Source of the DNA: DASSFZ01 sp035292585
Lineage (GTDB): Bacteria; Chloroflexota; Anaerolineae; Fen-1058
Direction: 5' to 3'
DNA: 64,000 nucleotides
NCBI GenBank assembly: GCA_035292585.1
Contig: DATDPU010000027.1
Coordinates: forward strand, 62,001 to 126,000
Shown piece after piece: positions 22,840-30,054 of this stretch; positions within the stretch are counted from its first letter, which is position 1, and every line of letters begins with the position of its first letter. The position numbers were made by a program, and so were the translations under genes. The notes under the pieces were generated by a model. It saw only the letters and a program-made list of their open reading frames with translations, was not told the DNA's origin and did no database searches.

Positions 22840-23721
22840 TCACTTGCGCTCCCCGCTCATTGCCACCAATCCCACTGCGGCCAGGATCACGATCATTGCC
22901 GCCACCCCGATCACGCCGATCGGTTCCCCGGCCAGACCTGCGCCCAGCGCGACGGCGACGATGGGATTGACGTAGGCGTAGCTGGTCGCCAGCGTCGGCC
23001 GGACGCTGCGCAGCAGGTAGCCATACGCGGTAAACGCCACCAGCGAACCGAAGACGATCAAATACGCAAGCGCCAGGCCCGAACGCAGGGTCGGGTTGGG
23101 CAGCGGCTCGCGGAAGAGCAAGCTCATCACCAGCAACAACACGCCGCCGATCAACATTTCGGTCGCGCTCGACATCAAGCCGGGCGGCAGCGACAGCCGC
23201 CGGCTCCACACCGAACCAAACGCCCAGCTCACCGTGGCGATCGTTATCGCCAGCGCGCCGATCGGGTACGCTTGCAGATTGCCTTCTCGGTTGAGTAGCA
23301 CCACCCCGATAACGCCCAGCCCCAATCCGAGCCATTCCAAGCGCGCCGGCCAGCGCCCGAATAGCCCGGCAAACAACGCCGCCCACAGCGGCATCGTCGC
23401 CACCCACACCGCGACCAAACTGGAGGCGATCCACTGCTCGGCAAACGCCACCGACCCCATGCCGCCGACGATCAACAGCGCGCCGATCAGCGCCGATGCG
23501 CGCCATTGGGCGCGCGTCGGCGCGGGCATGCCGCGCCGACGCAGCACGGTGTACAAAATGCTCCCGGCAACGATGAAGCGCACGCCCATCAGCATGTACG
23601 GCGCAAAGCCCTCCAGCGCGATTCGGATGCCGAGATAAGTCGAGCCCCAGATCAGGTAAACGGCCAACAGCGCGAGCACGACGTTGAAGTTGTTGCGTAG
23701 CGCCGCGATGAGCTGCGTCAT
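22840..23721 (-). CDS. EamA/DMT-family transporter
   Basis: This is a 293-residue protein from the ATG at 23721. The frame continues upstream to 23835, with a possible GTG at 23787 overlapping the stop of the alkyltransferase gene, so the start is uncertain. Ten predicted membrane segments form two EamA repeats. YLIWGSTYLGIRIALEGFAPYMLMGVRF is the hallmark of the first, and the second begins near ALAITIATVSWAFGSVWSRR. The members are drug/metabolite exporters, often for amino acids or toxic metabolites. It follows the alkyltransferase gene on the same strand, but the link is probably positional only. Confidence 0.9.
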   Translation of the reverse strand: MTQLIAALRNNFNVVLALLAVYLIWGSTYLGIRIALEGFAPYMLMGVRFIVAGSILYTVLRRRGMPAPTRAQWRASALIGALLIVGGMGSVAFAEQWIASSLVAVWVATMPLWAALFAGLFGRWPARLEWLGLGLGVIGVVLLNREGNLQAYPIGALAITIATVSWAFGSVWSRRLSLPPGLMSSATEMLIGGVLLLVMSLLFREPLPNPTLRSGLALAYLIVFGSLVAFTAYGYLLRSVRPTLATSYAYVNPIVAVALGAGLAGEPIGVIGVAAMIVILAAVGLVAMSGERK

Positions 23722-23776
23722 CCGGCTCGCGACGCGGCTCTGTTGTAATTGTGGTTGCTCATGGTTCGACGCAAGA

Positions 23777-24466
23777 TCACGCTCCACGGAAAACCCCCTC
23801 CAGCTGCAATAGCTTCTGTTTGACCCGCAGACCACCCGTGTATCCGCCCAGCCCGCCCCCGCTGGCGACGACCCGATGGCACGGAATCACGATCGGCATC
23901 GGGTTGTGACCCAGCGCCTGGCCCACGGCGCGGCTGGCCGCCGGCCGGCCGATCCGTCGCGCGATTTCACCATATGACACTACTTGCCCGGCCGGAATGT
24001 TCAGCGCGGCCGTCAACACGCTGCGCTGAAACGGCGCGATCCGGCTCCAATCGATCGGCAGGTCGAACGCGCGCTGTTTCCCGGCGAAATAATTCTCCAG
24101 CTGCGCAATGATGCTCGCCAGCTTCTCGGCTGACTTGACTACATCGGCCTTCAGCTGCCGGCGCAGTTCGGCTACAAACGCCGCCTCATCCTGCCGAAAC
24201 GATATCCGCACCAGACCGGCCTCGGTCGCGGCGATGAGCAATCGGCCGACCGGTGTGCGGAGCGCCGTATAGTATACGAGCGGCTTGAGGGGCGCGGCTG
24301 GCGCGTGAGCGTAGGCGCGATCCAGCATCTCCAACGCCTTTCGATACGCTTCGAGTTCGCGCCGGCCTGCATCGGTTTCCAGCCAACGCTTCAGTTGCGG
24401 CGACGGCTCGGCATCATGCAAGAGCATCGCGATCAACTCGTCGGCTTGTGTCTTCAGCGTTTCCAT
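23777..24466 (-). CDS. ogt: O6-alkylguanine-DNA alkyltransferase with an extra N-terminal helical region
   Basis: This 229-residue protein starts at ATG 24466 (METLKTQADELIAML). Residues 75-229 are a complete methylated-DNA-protein-cysteine methyltransferase: RSVLTAALNIPAGQVVSYGEIARRIGRP, then the active-site PCHRVVASGGGLGGYTGG with the acceptor Cys. It repairs O6-alkylguanine by irreversible transfer to its own Cys. The first 60 residues are a separate charged helical segment (SPQLKRWLETDAGRRELEAY), not part of usual Ogt. It begins 17 bases after an ECF sigma-factor gene, so this segment could be an anti-sigma-like tether. That is inference; it lacks the Cys/His of zinc anti-sigma domains. 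Confidence 0.92.
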   Translation of the reverse strand: METLKTQADELIAMLLHDAEPSPQLKRWLETDAGRRELEAYRKALEMLDRAYAHAPAAPLKPLVYYTALRTPVGRLLIAATEAGLVRISFRQDEAAFVAELRRQLKADVVKSAEKLASIIAQLENYFAGKQRAFDLPIDWSRIAPFQRSVLTAALNIPAGQVVSYGEIARRIGRPAASRAVGQALGHNPMPIVIPCHRVVASGGGLGGYTGGLRVKQKLLQLEGVFRGA

Positions 24467-24483
24467 CGGCCCACACCTCCGCG

Positions 24484-24978
24484 CTAGTCCACCAGCGACT
24501 CGCGCAGTCGCTGGATGGCCTGATAGACATTCGCGCGCGCCGCAGCCTCGTTGCACTCTAGCGCGGCCGCGATCTCGGCGTAGCCCAAACCCTGAAACTG
24601 GCGCAACATCAGCGCCGCCCGCTGCTTGGGCGGCAACGCCTCGACGGCGCGCACGACCGCGCGCAGTTGCTCGCGCTGTTCGAACGCCGGGGTCGAATCG
24701 ATAGCGAGTTTCTCCAGATCGATCTCCATGAGATGCGCCAGCCTGCGTTTACGCTGCTTCAGCGCATTGAACGCCGTATTCGTCGCAATTCGATAGAGCC
24801 ACGCCCGCGCATTCGAATCGGGCGCAAGCCGGCCATACGCGCGGTAAGCGTGCAACAGGGCCTCCTGGCAAACATCCTCGGCATCGTGTACGTCGCCAAG
24901 CAACCGTACTAAATAACCGAGCAGTTCGGCCCGATAGCGCTCGACGAGTTGCTCGAACGGAACGGCTGGCTGGTTCAT
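24484..24978 (-). CDS. ECF-type RNA polymerase sigma factor
   Basis: This 164-residue sigma-70 family protein shows region 2 (DAEDVCQEALLHAYRAYGRL; NARAWLYRIATNTAFNALKQRKRR) and region 4 (LPPKQRAALMLRQFQGLGYAEIAAALECNEAAARANVYQAIQRLRE). There is no sigma region 1 or 3. It is immediately followed by an alkyltransferase gene, with no recognisable anti-sigma gene in between. The pair may form an alkylation-damage response in which the downstream protein controls the sigma factor; this is inferred from order only. A family A repeat lies about 90 bp upstream. Confidence 0.93.
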   Translation of the reverse strand: MNQPAVPFEQLVERYRAELLGYLVRLLGDVHDAEDVCQEALLHAYRAYGRLAPDSNARAWLYRIATNTAFNALKQRKRRLAHLMEIDLEKLAIDSTPAFEQREQLRAVVRAVEALPPKQRAALMLRQFQGLGYAEIAAALECNEAAARANVYQAIQRLRESLVD

Positions 24979-25065
24979 CGGTCTCTATTCAATATAACAG
25001 CGCCCCGGCCGAAATGTGAAATCGGCTTGATGGCTTACATCGCGGGTATAATCCGGCCATCCTGC

Positions 25066-25197
25066 TAGTGGTCAGTCCACTTGATTTTGATGGGTAGCCT
25101 AGGGCCTTGTGCCCGTCCACCGCCCACGACCCCGCAAGGGGAGCGCAAGCAGGGGGCTATGCTACAGCCCATCAATTTCACATGGACTGACTACTAG
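25066..25197. repeat. repeat family A, copy 3
   Basis: TAGTGGTCAGTCCACTTGAT at the left and ATGGACTGACTACTAG at the right form the terminal inverted repeat, with CTAG at both outer edges. It is near-identical to the two copies at 11518-11756. The remainder of the 24979-25316 gap holds the presumed promoter region of the sigma-factor gene and no gene. Confidence 0.78.
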
Positions 25198-25316
25198 GAT
25201 GGTTTCGGGAGATAGGGATGAGTGAGGAATCTTTGGAGCTACACGGGCGCGTCGCAGTGGAATCGCCATAATTCCCTTGTCAGTTCATATCCCGCGTGGT
25301 AGAATGACAAGCGCAT

Positions 25317-25389
25317 GGTGCCTGTAGCTCAATGGTAGAGCACTGGACTGTGGATCCAGATGTCGCGGGTTCGACCCCCGTCAGGCACC
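25317..25389 (+). tRNA. tRNA-His (GTG)
   Basis: The acceptor arms GTGCCTG (25318-25324) and CAGGCAC (25382-25388) pair, with an extra 5' G at 25317 facing C25389, the hallmark of tRNA-His. The anticodon stem CTGGA/TCCAG encloses a loop with GTG, and the T-loop GGTTCGACCCC is standard. CCA is not encoded. Confidence 0.97.
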
Positions 25390-25402
25390 CCTGAAAGAAA
25401 TT

Positions 25403-25447
25403 CAGAATGTAGAATGCAGAATTTTGACTTCATCATTCTACATTCTG
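25403..25447. repeat. inverted repeat between the two tRNAs
   Basis: CAGAATGTAGAAT (25403-25415) is perfectly inverted at 25435-25447. It belongs to a class of short AGAATGTAGAATGC-type repeats and fills most of the space between the two tRNA genes. Confidence 0.7.
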
Positions 25448-25457
25448 CATTTCCTTC

Positions 25458-25533
25458 GCCCCCGTAGCTCAACGGATAGAGCGACTGACTTCGGATCAGT
25501 AGGTTGTGGGTTCGATTCCTGCCGGGGGCGCCA
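25458..25533 (+). tRNA. tRNA-Arg (TCG)
   Basis: The acceptor arms GCCCCCG and CGGGGGC pair, with discriminator G and an encoded CCA (25531-25533). The anticodon stem ACTGA/TCAGT encloses CTTCGGA, giving anticodon TCG, which reads CGA and related Arg codons. The T-loop GGGTTCGATTCC is standard. Confidence 0.97.
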
Positions 25534-25539
25534 AGCTAT

Positions 25540-25595
25540 GAGGCATCGACGCCTGCCAGATCGTAAATCTGGCGGTAAAGTCGGCGCCTCTTTTC
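25540..25595 (+). terminator. terminator after the tRNA genes
   Basis: GAGGCATCGAC (25540) faces GTCGGCGCCTC (25580-25590), enclosing a smaller perfect stem GCCAGAT/ATCTGGC, and is followed directly by TTTTCTTT. Confidence 0.7.
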
Positions 25596-26028
25596 TTTGG
25601 TGAAGGAATCATGTTGGACAAATAAGACGACTTGCAGGCGTTGAAGTCGCGATGGACATTGCCCGTACCTCAGAATTCTCGCCCCGAACCTTAAAAATCT
25701 TCGGCTCTCCCGACTTGGACGGGATTATCCGCGAATACCGCGAATCGTCGCTAATGTTTTCGCGCGATTCGCGCGATTCGCGGATTGCTTTTCCCGCCCG
25801 ATCCGGTAGAGCCCAAAACACTCGCCTCACGGATAACAGACTCGTAACAAACACGGGCATTTTGGAAGGATTTGGCAGACAAACCAGATCGTGCACATGC
25901 GAGACGAGACCCTGCGCGGCATGTCGCCATCGTATTTAGAAACACGATCGCCCTAAACGCAATCGTAATCCAGGTTCCATTCTGCCCAAGTAGACAGAGC
26001 GCGATCTGCGCTTGTTATCCCCGATCCG
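25596..26028. other. non-coding gap with CGCGAATCG-type repeats
   Basis: No supported gene was found. Around 25729-25785 there are CGCGAATACCGCGAATCG and GCGCGATTCGCGCGATTC strings, which are short interspersed repeat units. Open frames here (for example 25652-25939) run through these repeats and show no family resemblance. Confidence 0.5.
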
Positions 26029-27783
26029 CTATTTGCCGTTCTGGTTCTTCAATATGGCCAACGCTTGGGCGACTTCGCGGCCTTTGGCTTCGATGATGGC
26101 GATGAGGTCTTCCGGCGTGCGGGTGTCCTCGTCGTTCTTCGCGTGCGGGTTGACGGCCTTGAGGTCGTACACGGCGTCTTCGATGGCCTGCGCCTTGGCG
26201 ATGAGGTCGCGGGCCTCAGCCTCTAGCTTGGCAGCCTCGGTCTTGAGTGTCGCTATCTTGTCGTCGTCGCGCGAATCGGCCTTCTCCAATTCCCGCATCT
26301 TCTGGCGCAACTGCGCAGCCTGCGCGGACGGCCTGGCCGCCTGCGCGCGGAGCGGGTCGGCCTGACGTTTGGCCTCGGCGCGACGCTGCTCGATGTCGAT
26401 GCTCCAACTGTGCTCGCCGTCGGCGCGGTCGGGCAGGAGGCGAAAGAACTCCTCGAAGTGCTCATCGGTGAGCGGCTGCTTCTTGGTGACTTTGATGCCG
26501 GACAGATCGTAATACCAGATGCGCTTGGTCGGCTCGCCTTTGGTGAAGAAGAGGAGGTTGGTCTTGACACCAGCGCCAACGGCGGAGAACACGCCGGAGG
26601 GCAGGCTGACGATACACCACAGGTTACAATCGTTGAGCAATTTGCGCTTGGTCTGAACGAAGGCGGTTTCGTTGGTACGGAAGAGCACACCTTCGTCGAG
26701 GACGATGCCGCACGTTCCATCGCGGGCCAGGCTGTCGATGACGTGCTGGAGGAAGAGGACTTGCGTCGCGCCGGTTTTGTAGGCGAAGTGAGTCTGCGCC
26801 GGCTTGCCTTCTTTGCCGCCGAAGGGCGGGTTGGTGAGGACGATCGGATAGGTGGCCGGCGCGCCCTCGAACAGGCCGCCATAGATCTCCTGGCCGGTAA
26901 GCGTGTTGCCGTGCCAGATGTTGGGTTGGTCGATGTCGTGCAGGACGAGGTTCGCCAGCGCGATCGGGTAGATGAGGTTTTCTTTCTCGCGGCCGTAGAA
27001 GGTGCGATGCTTGAGCTGATCGATGTGATCGGCGGTGAGGTTGGGTTCGTGCGCGTACATGTACTCGTAGGACTCGGCGAGCATGCCGCCGGTGCCGCAG
27101 CCGGGATCGTAGACGACCTGGCCGATGCGCGGGGCGACGGTCTTGATCATGGCGCGGATGATGACGCGCGGTGTGAAGAACTGGCCGCCGTCGTTGTTCT
27201 TTTCGCCGAGTTTGAGCAAGAGGCCCTCGTAAGCCTGCGACAGCGGGAACATGTGCGTCAGGTCGATGTTGGTACGGCTGATGGCGTGGACGCGGTCGAG
27301 GACTTCGAGCAGGTTGTACTCGGTGTCGATGCGGGTGCGCTCGACGCCGGACATGATCTGGCTGATGACTTTCTGGCGCGGAGCCGCGTTGGGCTTGTCT
27401 TTAAGGGTGTGCAGGTAGGGAATCAACTCGCCGTTGACGAAGGCGAAGAACGCGCCGAGCGCGCCGGCCTGCAATTCACGGCGCTTCCAGCCATCGGGCG
27501 CGGCCCAGTCTTGCCAGCGATAGGGCGATTCGATAGAGGGTCGGTAGGACGCGCCGACGGCCTCGGCGTGTTCGGCTTCGGCGGCCTCTTTCTCGTCGAA
27601 GATGCGGAGGAAGAGGATCCAGGTGAGTTCGGGAATGTATTGGAGCGCGCTGGCGCAGTTGGAGCGGCGCAGGATGTCGCAGATGTTCCAGACGTAGTCG
27701 TTGAGCGACTGCTGGGTGGTGAAGGTCTTGCCGTTGGGCTTGTGGTTGCCGTTGGCGGGTTTGACTGTGCGCGCTCGCGCCAT
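26029..27783 (-). CDS. hsdM: type I restriction-modification DNA methyltransferase subunit
   Basis: This 584-residue protein is an N6-adenine methyltransferase. An N-terminal helical HsdM domain (SLNDYVWNICDILRRS) is followed by the SAM motif YDPGCGTGGMLAESYEY near 220 and the catalytic VLTNPPFGGKEGK near 300. The C-terminus is charged coiled coil (KMRELEKADSRDDDKIATLKTE), typical of a subunit that docks to HsdS. With HsdS it methylates the host recognition sites. It is the last gene of the hsd operon but is separated from hsdS by the mntA/hepT pair. It has good coding for length (500-600 is usual), and GGAGCGGAG lies upstream of the start. Confidence 0.95.
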   Translation of the reverse strand: MARARTVKPANGNHKPNGKTFTTQQSLNDYVWNICDILRRSNCASALQYIPELTWILFLRIFDEKEAAEAEHAEAVGASYRPSIESPYRWQDWAAPDGWKRRELQAGALGAFFAFVNGELIPYLHTLKDKPNAAPRQKVISQIMSGVERTRIDTEYNLLEVLDRVHAISRTNIDLTHMFPLSQAYEGLLLKLGEKNNDGGQFFTPRVIIRAMIKTVAPRIGQVVYDPGCGTGGMLAESYEYMYAHEPNLTADHIDQLKHRTFYGREKENLIYPIALANLVLHDIDQPNIWHGNTLTGQEIYGGLFEGAPATYPIVLTNPPFGGKEGKPAQTHFAYKTGATQVLFLQHVIDSLARDGTCGIVLDEGVLFRTNETAFVQTKRKLLNDCNLWCIVSLPSGVFSAVGAGVKTNLLFFTKGEPTKRIWYYDLSGIKVTKKQPLTDEHFEEFFRLLPDRADGEHSWSIDIEQRRAEAKRQADPLRAQAARPSAQAAQLRQKMRELEKADSRDDDKIATLKTEAAKLEAEARDLIAKAQAIEDAVYDLKAVNPHAKNDEDTRTPEDLIAIIEAKGREVAQALAILKNQNGK

Positions 27784-27851
27784 GAAGGGGAACTCCGCTC
27801 CACGAATCTACACGAATGGACACGAAAGTGAGAGGCTTCGCCGCAGGCATC

Positions 27852-28199
27852 TCAGGGCTGCGCTGCGCCGCCCAACTCGTGCAGAATCGCTTCGACCTGG
27901 CGCTTGAGGTCGGGCAAGCCGCGCTCGACGGCATCCCATACGAGACCCACGTCAATCCCGAAATAGCGATGCGCCAACACATTTCGCATACCGATCACGT
28001 CCGACCATGGGATTTCAGGGTGGCGACCGCGGAAATCATCGGACAACGAGCGGGCTGCTTCGCCGATGACCTGCAAGTAGTAGAGCGTCCAGGTCTGGAC
28101 GAGTTCATTCTGCGCCAGAATCTCCCGGCTGGTGGCGTACTTCTCAATGCGCTCGATCGCCTCGCGCATGTCGAACAGCCGGGCGCGATCGTCTCTCAT
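27852..28199 (-). CDS. hepT: HepT-like (DUF86) toxin or RNase
   Basis: This 115-residue protein is a DUF86/HepT HEPN protein with the RX4HXY motif RNVLAHRYF near residue 72, the catalytic core of HEPN RNases. Its start codon overlaps the mntA stop (ATGA), so the pair is translationally coupled. HepT cleaves RNA or tRNA until it is AMPylated by MntA. Here the pair sits inside a type I restriction-modification operon. The motif is intact, so activity is plausible. Confidence 0.93.
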   Translation of the reverse strand: MRDDRARLFDMREAIERIEKYATSREILAQNELVQTWTLYYLQVIGEAARSLSDDFRGRHPEIPWSDVIGMRNVLAHRYFGIDVGLVWDAVERGLPDLKRQVEAILHELGGAAQP

Positions 28200-28486
28200 A
28201 GCGGCACCGCTTCTTTTAGGGCGCGTTCGCGCACCCGCTCGCGCAGTCCCTTCTCGGTCACCACATCGACTTTGCGCCCCAGCAGGTCTTGCAGGTCCAT
28301 CAATAGTCCGCCCAAATCGAATAGGCTGCGCCCCGGCTCCATCTCAACCAGGATGTCGATGTCACTTTGATCGTCGGCCTCGCCCCGCGCGACTGAGCCG
28401 AAGATGCGCACGTTGCGCGCGCCGTGTCTGGCGGCGATGCGCAGGATGTCTTCGCGTTTGTCTTTCAATATCTCGTCCAGGTCCAT
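28196..28486 (-). CDS. mntA: MntA-like nucleotidyltransferase antitoxin
   Basis: This 96-residue minimal nucleotidyltransferase has the GSX10DXD signature in IFGSVARGEADDQSDIDILV near residue 27-46. MntA antitoxins AMPylate HepT to silence its RNase. All three Asp residues of the metal site appear present (two in the SDIDILV string, a third in KVDVVTEKG). The upstream 320 bp hold a 30-bp palindrome and possibly its promoter, so the pair may be transcribed independently of hsdS. Confidence 0.93.
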   Translation of the reverse strand: MDLDEILKDKREDILRIAARHGARNVRIFGSVARGEADDQSDIDILVEMEPGRSLFDLGGLLMDLQDLLGRKVDVVTEKGLRERVRERALKEAVPL

Positions 28487-28806
28487 AACCGAACCCCCGG
28501 TGATTCGCTCGAATGGCCGGTTTCGAGACCACTCGTCGAGTCCATTGTAAAGTGTTTCAGCGGCGCGTCAAATAGCCCGGCGCCGTTGGGTGCATTTCAG
28601 TTCTGGGGCGAACTTCTGGCTGGCGGTTGGAAACCGCGCCTATAATCCCGCGAAGCCGACCTGCGCCGGCTGGAGGTGCAGTCCGCACAGGCGGCCTTCG
28701 CGTTAGGGTTGCCGCGACTTCCAGTCGCCGAAAAACTCGCCCCCAAAGCGAAATGCGCCCGCGCCGTTTAGCCACCCTTGCGAAGGCTTCGAAGCCTTCG
28801 CAAGGA
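28487..28806. other. gap between hsdS and mntA with repeat fragments
   Basis: No gene was seen. It holds a fragment of GC-rich interspersed repeat (around 28620-28735) and a 30-bp perfect palindrome at its left-hand end relative to hsdS. It may provide a promoter for mntA-hepT-hsdM. Confidence 0.5.
28776..28805. repeat. 30-bp perfect palindrome just after the hsdS stop codon
   Basis: CCTTGCGAAGGCTTC is followed directly by its exact reverse complement. It lies one base beyond the hsdS TAA. It lacks a clear T-run, so it may be a repeat, a protein-binding site or an RNA-stabilising hairpin rather than a simple terminator. Confidence 0.75.
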
Positions 28807-30054
28807 TTACAATTCCCCCTTGAAGGCGCGGCGCAGGAGTGAAGCGGGCAGACGGCTGATGGCGTCGAGTTGGGCTTGAAGGGCGATGCGCGCCTGCTCG
28901 GCGGCGGCCATTTGTTCAGACAGCGTTGCTACTACCTGCTGCTGTTCGGCGATGGGGGGCACGGGCACAGGAATCGAATTCAAGTCATCCTGAGTCAACT
29001 TTGGTTGAGCCATGCCTGAAATGTAGAGCTTTAAGTCAGTTCGATTCAGGAAGTGAAGCAAATAATCAAGCAACACACCATTTCTTGGCTGTACTACATG
29101 TGCATGATTGTTGACCCAAAACTTGCCCGTCGCCTTGAACGCAATCGGCGTGGAACGCAAGACCAAATTCGCACCATCTTCACTCACAAGCAAATACTCC
29201 CCATCAAAAAGGTAATCATCGATACTGTCGATCACTCCTGAGGCGCCATAGTATGGATATTGCCCCTTTCGGACGCGCCGTTCTTCCTGTTTGAGTGGAA
29301 TGCGGCGACCATCAAGATTGTCCGCGAGACTTCCGAACGGTTTTTGCGGCCACTGCTGCGCCTCAGGACTGTTGAAGACGGCGCGGAGGTAGGCGGCGGG
29401 CAAGGCTTCGGCGGCTGTGAGTTGTTCTTCGGCGGCGGCGCGGGCGCGCTCGACGGCGGCGAGTTGGTCTTGCAGGATGGCGGCGATGCGGCGCTGTTCA
29501 GGGAGTGGGGGGAGGGCTATCCTCATGTCGAGCAAGTCACTGACGCGAAGATTGGAAATGTTCGTAGTGTTTGACGCCACTTGATAGCAATACCCCATGG
29601 CTTCTTGCGTGCGCATCCAGTATGCAAGTATGCGAGGTACGGTTTCGGCTTTTGGCCGAAGCACCGTCACAAACGCACCAAACGTGCAAACGAACGGCGG
29701 ATTGGTCACCAAGCAAGACTTGCCGACAAGTTCCTTACTATTGGCAGTTGATACGAGTAAGTCACCTGGCTCAAGCAGTTGCTTATCACTAGGAATCCGT
29801 CTTCTCGGTATGAATCGCCGAGATTCCCAGTTGACCTCGTCTTGGACACCACTGGTCGTCAGGCAAGCGATGCTGTCGTCGAATGGTTTCTGTTTAGCCT
29901 CTCCGCTTTGAAATGTAATACCCCGAATGGCTGTACTTACATCTCCTAACTTCGCCCATCGCCACCCCTCGGGCAGGGATCGCTCGCCGGTTAGGGGTTG
30001 AGATTCTTCGCCGTCGCGAAGCGACGGCTCAGAATGACGGGGGTGGGTGGTCAT
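28807..30054 (-). CDS. hsdS: type I restriction-modification specificity subunit
   Basis: This 415-residue protein has two target-recognition domains separated and followed by conserved coiled-coil helices. TRD1 spans about 27-195 (LPEGWRWAKLGDVS ... NISNLRVSDLLDMRIALPPLPEQRRIAAIL) and TRD2 about 235-385 (PFGSLADNLDGRR ... PKLTQDDLNSIPVPVPPIAEQQQVVATL), each with its PLPEQ or PIAEQ helix start. It sets the bipartite recognition sequence. The first 20 residues (RHSEPSLRDGEESQP) are encoded by an interspersed repeat with GCCGTCGC/GCGACGGC arms and look like an in-frame insertion. The start overlaps the hsdR stop (ATGA), so the two are translationally coupled. Confidence 0.93.
   Translation of the reverse strand: MTTHPRHSEPSLRDGEESQPLTGERSLPEGWRWAKLGDVSTAIRGITFQSGEAKQKPFDDSIACLTTSGVQDEVNWESRRFIPRRRIPSDKQLLEPGDLLVSTANSKELVGKSCLVTNPPFVCTFGAFVTVLRPKAETVPRILAYWMRTQEAMGYCYQVASNTTNISNLRVSDLLDMRIALPPLPEQRRIAAILQDQLAAVERARAAAEEQLTAAEALPAAYLRAVFNSPEAQQWPQKPFGSLADNLDGRRIPLKQEERRVRKGQYPYYGASGVIDSIDDYLFDGEYLLVSEDGANLVLRSTPIAFKATGKFWVNNHAHVVQPRNGVLLDYLLHFLNRTDLKLYISGMAQPKLTQDDLNSIPVPVPPIAEQQQVVATLSEQMAAAEQARIALQAQLDAISRLPASLLRRAFKGEL
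30010..30028. repeat. palindrome inside the hsdS 5' end
   Basis: GCCGTCGC and GCGACGGC enclose GAA. The surrounding GATTCTTCG and AGAATGACG complete a longer repeat unit that encodes the unusual N-terminal peptide of HsdS. Confidence 0.55.

Noticed and set aside
25652..25939. 95-codon frames on both strands
   Set aside because: They lie in repeat-rich DNA, with no start signals or family match.
26410..27831. 473-codon plus-strand frame opposite hsdM
   Set aside because: It is a shadow of hsdM; low-complexity acidic product.
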